A model generated the notes under the pieces. It did not search any database. It saw only the letters and a program-made list of their open reading frames with translations, and was not told the DNA's origin. A program made the position numbers and the translations under genes. A stretch of 9,303 bases of DNA from Verrucomicrobiota bacterium. Its GTDB lineage: Bacteria; Verrucomicrobiota; Verrucomicrobiia; Verrucomicrobiales; Akkermansiaceae. The stretch spans positions 1 to 9,303 of the forward strand of contig VFJU01000051.1 in NCBI GenBank assembly GCA_009885905.1. Direction: 5' to 3'. Positions 7,383 through 9,303 of this stretch are shown one piece after another (within the stretch, counting starts at the first letter, position 1; each line of letters opens with the position of its first letter).

Positions 7383-7400
7383 AATAAGAACGGGTTGTTT
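7383..7400. repeat. Direct repeat copy 2 upstream of the ATPase gene
   Basis: Reads AATAAGAACGGGTTGTTT. It shares AATAA and the 11-mer ACGGGTTGTTT (7390-7400) with copy 1, with a 2-base insertion between the two words. It is in the same orientation as copy 1, about 45-62 bp upstream of the ATPase ATG. Confidence 0.6.
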
Positions 7401-7438
7401 GAGCGGGGTGGAGTTACCACGGAGTGGGCTGGTCCGAC

Positions 7439-7579
7439 ATGCTGGAGATTTGCCGCCATTATCAGTATGCAAACATCTTCCACCTCGACCACCCCATCTT
7501 TGCTTCATCCTCGGACAACCATAAAATCATAAGAGACAGAGATAATCAGAATATTCTTGCGCAAGCGAATTTGCTTTGA
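7439..7579 (+). other. Short open frame, 46 codons, possible gene remnant
   Basis: ATG to TGA, encoding a His/Asn-rich peptide that begins MLEICRHYQYANIFHLDHPI and ends IRDRDNQNILAQANLL. The frame is also open upstream of the ATG to the TGA near 7399-7401. There is no recognisable domain and no Shine-Dalgarno. It spans the first copy of the 16-bp repeat, which it reads as KIIRD. It could be the remains of a larger gene, a small protein gene, or chance. Confidence 0.25.
7523..7538. repeat. 16-bp direct repeat, copy 1
   Basis: AAAATCATAAGAGACA, identical to 8586-8601 and in the same orientation. The 16 bases upstream of the two copies also share ATCCTC at their start (8 of 16 identical overall, without gaps). 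On the minus strand, with one more base, the copy reads CTGTCTCTTAT..., the first 11 bases of the Tn5/IS50 mosaic-end type sequence, after which the match stops. It may be the outer end of an insertion element or a recombination scar. Confidence 0.8.
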
Positions 7580-7740
7580 AGTTCTCTTCAAGTTGGATTG
7601 CCTCGGGTTTGCCTGCGGAACTGGAGATTCTCCACCCTCTGGAGGAGGTGATTCATATTCCGGCAGCGGAGGAAGGGTTGAAACTGCTCGAAAAAGTCAT
7701 GCCGCCCGCAAGGCCACTCTCGCCGTCCTTCCGAAGGTGA
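7576..7740 (+). pseudogene. Possible remnant of an unidentified protein gene
   Basis: A 54-codon frame from a TTG at 7576 to TGA at 7738-7740. Its peptide looks like true protein (SSSWIASGLPAELEILHPLE, then EEVIHIPAAEEGLKLLEKVM), with balanced hydrophobic and acidic residues and plausible codon use. There is no good ribosome binding site, and the frame is closed upstream by a TAA near 7543. Just after its end, another frame continues to the TAA at 7767-7769 with a Lys-rich tail. The most likely reading is a broken gene piece; family unknown. Confidence 0.3.
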
Positions 7741-7793
7741 AACCCAAAGCTCATTTGAAGGTGGTTTAAAACGTCATGGCCCCTTCCCGAAAA

Positions 7794-7808
7794 TAATACT
7801 AAGTATTA
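7794..7808. promoter_or_regulatory. Palindromic operator-like site upstream of the toxin-antitoxin locus
   Basis: TAATACT-A-AGTATTA is a perfect 7-bp inverted repeat around one central base, 36 bp before the toxin start. Its left arm TAATAC could also serve as a -10 element. A palindrome that overlaps the promoter and precedes an operon with an HTH antitoxin is the usual layout of an autorepressed TA locus. No strong -35 hexamer is seen. Confidence 0.55.
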
Positions 7809-7844
7809 CCTTGCTCGCCATGAAATTAGCCGTAGAATATCGCC

Positions 7845-8150
7845 GTGACCTTTGAGGAAGATCCCGATTTCACCGAGAAAGCACTCCGCATGATCGGTGA
7901 CGATGGGATCTTCGCGATCCAGATGTATTTGATGGGGCAACCCGACGCCGGCGACATCATTCCCGGTTCCGGTGGCTGTCGCAAACTCCGCTGAGCAGCC
8001 AAAGGCCACGGCAAACGAGGCGGCGCTCGCGTCATCTACTACTGGATCACCGATGACCACCGCATCTTGCTTCTCGACCTCTACGCCAAGAACGAATCGG
8101 AGAATCTCAGCCAAGCTCAGTTGAAAGAACTCAAAAAGAAGAAACCATGA
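7845..8150 (+). pseudogene. RelE/ParE-family toxin gene interrupted by an in-frame TGA
   Basis: A 101-codon frame from GTG 7845 to TGA 8148-8150 that reads as a RelE/HigB-type toxin except for one internal TGA at codon 50 (7992-7994). Before the stop: TFEEDPDFTEKALRMIGDDG, then QPDAGDIIPGSGGCRKLR. After it, in the same frame: AAKGHGKRGGARVIYYWITD, then LLLDLYAKNESENLSQAQL. These are the conserved family blocks: (D/E)AGD-I-G-GG-RK-R, GK-GG-RVIYY and YAKNE-LS. From my memory of the family the interrupted position is usually Trp (RKLRW), so a TGG to TGA change would explain it. Intact, the protein would cleave mRNA at the ribosome. As sequenced it gives a 49-residue peptide lacking the C-terminal half of the fold, so it is probably inactive. 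Its end overlaps the antitoxin start (ATGA). Confidence 0.82.
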
Positions 8151-8539
8151 AAGCCATTCCAACCACCACCAAAGCGACTGCACGCACCCCCGACGCTGCC
8201 GGACTCAAGGCGAAGAAAGATGCGCTGGAACGAGGCGAGCGCACGCCCTCCAGGGTTTTTCGCATCGAGAAGAAATCCGATGGCACATTTTCCCGAGTGG
8301 AAGTGAATCCTGAAACCCAGCGCCGTAAGTCCGCTAAGGTATGGGAAGCCAAGAGCGAGGTTGCCAAGGTGCGTCAGTCCCTCGACCTCACGCAGGAAGC
8401 CTTCGCCGATCTCCTCGGTATCGGACTCAGCACCCTCCGCAGTTGGGAACAGAAAAAGCGCGAACCATCCGGCGCGGCCCGCATGTTGATCGCCATCGCA
8501 CTCAAACATCCCGAAGTGCTGCGAGAGGCGGTGGCTTGA
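8147..8539 (+). CDS. HigA-type antitoxin, XRE-family HTH protein
   Basis: 130-residue DNA-binding antitoxin. The N-terminal 60 residues are Lys/Arg/Thr-rich and probably flexible or toxin-binding. Residues about 72-126 form a Cro/C1-type helix-turn-helix: VRQSLDLTQEAFADLLGIG followed by LSTLRSWEQKKREPSGAARM. The SxxTLRSWEQGxRxP-type recognition helix and turn are typical of antitoxins paired with RelE/HigB toxins. It would bind and neutralise the toxin and repress its own operon, most likely at the palindrome 7794-7808. The ATG overlaps the toxin's final TGA as ATGA, and a purine-rich AAGAAG precedes it. The gene is intact although the toxin upstream is not, so it may persist as a free repressor or antidote. 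Confidence 0.88.
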   Translation: MKAIPTTTKATARTPDAAGLKAKKDALERGERTPSRVFRIEKKSDGTFSRVEVNPETQRRKSAKVWEAKSEVAKVRQSLDLTQEAFADLLGIGLSTLRSWEQKKREPSGAARMLIAIALKHPEVLREAVA

Positions 8540-8585
8540 TCCCCTAAGCCGATGGACGCCACCAAACCAATCCTCAGCTTCTCCA

Positions 8586-8601
8586 AAAATCATAAGAGAC
8601 A
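8586..8601. repeat. 16-bp direct repeat, copy 2
   Basis: AAAATCATAAGAGACA, identical to 7523-7538. It lies 46 bp after the antitoxin stop and exactly at the point where autotransporter-like coding sequence begins on its right. It therefore looks like a junction: the barrel gene has lost everything upstream of this point. Confidence 0.8.
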
Positions 8602-9299
8602 AAAATTACGGCGGATACGATTACAGCCATGCGGAATACAACGGCGGCGGCAGCACGAAGGGTGATAGCTTCAGCTTCGGCACCTACGCCAGCTACGCGA
8701 AGGAAGGCTACTACGCGGATGCCGTGATCGGCGGCGGCTACACCGAGTTCCAGACCCAGCGCTCGATCGATTTCAGCACGATCGACCGCACAGCCTCGGC
8801 GGACCCGAACAGCGACCAGTTCACCGCTGGGCTTAACCTCGGCAAGGACTTCGAAATCGGCAAGTTCACGCTCGGCCCTATCGTCGGAGCCCAATACACC
8901 TACGCGGGCATCGACAGCTTCACGGAAAGCGGAGCCGAAAGCCTCGATCTCTCACTCGGTCAACAAAATGCCAACAGCCTGCAGAGCATGCTCGGTGGCC
9001 GGATCGCCTACACGTGCAACGTGAACCAGAAAGTCACCCTCATCCCTGAGGTGCGGATGTTCTGGCAGCACGAGTTCCTGAACAACGCGCGCACCGTTGA
9101 CGCAAGCCTAGACGGCGGCAGCGGAGCCGCCTTCGACTACGAAACCTCCGACCCATACCGCGACAGCGTCTTCGCCGGAGCCGGCGTCACCGCGCAGTTC
9201 GGCAAAAACCTCAGCGGCTCGGTGTTCTACAACATTAACTTCGGCAGCCAGTCCTACCAAAGCAACATGGTCAGCGCCGGTCTGAACCTCTCGTTCTAA
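8601..9299 (+). pseudogene. Autotransporter beta-barrel domain, 5'-truncated fragment
   Basis: C-terminal translocator barrel of a type V (autotransporter) outer-membrane protein. About 232 codons are recognisable from 8601 to the TAA at 9297-9299. The pattern of alternating aromatic strands is clear: GYDYSHAEYNGGG, GDSFSFGTYASYAKEGYYAD, FTLGPIVGAQYTYAGIDSF, VTLIPEVRMFWQHEF, FAGAGVTAQFGKNLSGSVFY. It ends in GLNLSF, and a C-terminal Phe is the usual signal for barrel assembly. Full barrels of this family have roughly 250-280 residues and follow a long passenger domain and a signal peptide. Here the passenger, signal peptide and first strand or two are missing. There is no start codon before a GTG at 8724, which lies inside the barrel, so the fragment is almost surely not a working gene. 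Its left limit coincides with the 16-bp repeat. Confidence 0.85.
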
Positions 9300-9303
9300 A
9301 AAA

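Larger units (their letters stand above)
7401..7844. other. Accessory intergenic stretch between the ATPase and the toxin-antitoxin locus
   Basis: About 440 bp without a recognised gene. It holds one copy of the 16-bp direct repeat (7523-7538), two short plus-strand frames described separately (7439-7579 and 7576-7740), and the palindrome at 7794-7808. An overlapping 70-codon frame at 7557-7769 (Gly/Ser-rich, then Lys-rich) is also open but has no family resemblance that I can see. The many short overlapping frames without good start sites suggest decayed coding DNA. No RNA gene or terminator hairpin was noticed. Confidence 0.5.

Noticed and set aside
8117..8602. 161-codon minus-strand frame
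   Set aside because: It is the antisense shadow of the antitoxin gene, which has a clear HTH domain.
1..9303. CRISPR array
   Set aside because: No series of regularly spaced repeats was seen; the repeats found are single pairs.

Overview
The window looks like a chromosomal segment of a Gram-negative bacterium, most likely a member of the Verrucomicrobiota. The reasons are an autotransporter-type beta-barrel end, a long YidC with a large periplasmic part, and the protein style; the phylum is an inference, not a measurement. TGA serves as the stop codon and TGG as Trp in the intact genes, so the code is standard.

Left part (1-2724, minus strand): the conserved cluster rpmH - rnpA - yidD - yidC, transcribed right to left from a good sigma70-type promoter at 2697-2724. 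It supplies ribosomal protein L34, the RNase P protein, the YidD insertion factor and the YidC insertase. YidC is the largest gene here (575 codons visible) and runs off the left edge. No dnaA or origin-like boxes are seen next to rpmH.

Middle part (2927-5576): an unrecognised 157-residue protein on the plus strand meets, stop codon against stop codon (a shared TTAA), a minus-strand pair made of a MATE-family exporter and an exported staphylococcal-type nuclease fused to a ComEA-like helix-hairpin-helix domain. The pair overlaps by GTGA and is probably co-transcribed. A tRNA-Lys(CUU) lies at 5788-5860.

Right part (5956-9303), accessory in character: an AAA_14/DUF4143 ATPase on the minus strand with a direct-repeat pair just upstream; about 500 bp of intergenic DNA with small decayed-looking reading frames; a RelE/ParE-HigA type toxin-antitoxin pair whose toxin carries one in-frame TGA; and the 3' end of an autotransporter beta-barrel gene lacking its front part. 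A perfect 16-bp direct repeat lies at 7523-7538 and at 8586-8601. The second copy sits exactly where the autotransporter fragment begins, so it probably marks a rearrangement or insertion-element boundary.

I see no clearly new multi-gene system. The strongest leads are the TA locus with a stop codon at a position that is usually Trp, the repeat-bounded segment around it, the exported nuclease-HhH fusion, and the repeat pair in front of the ATPase.
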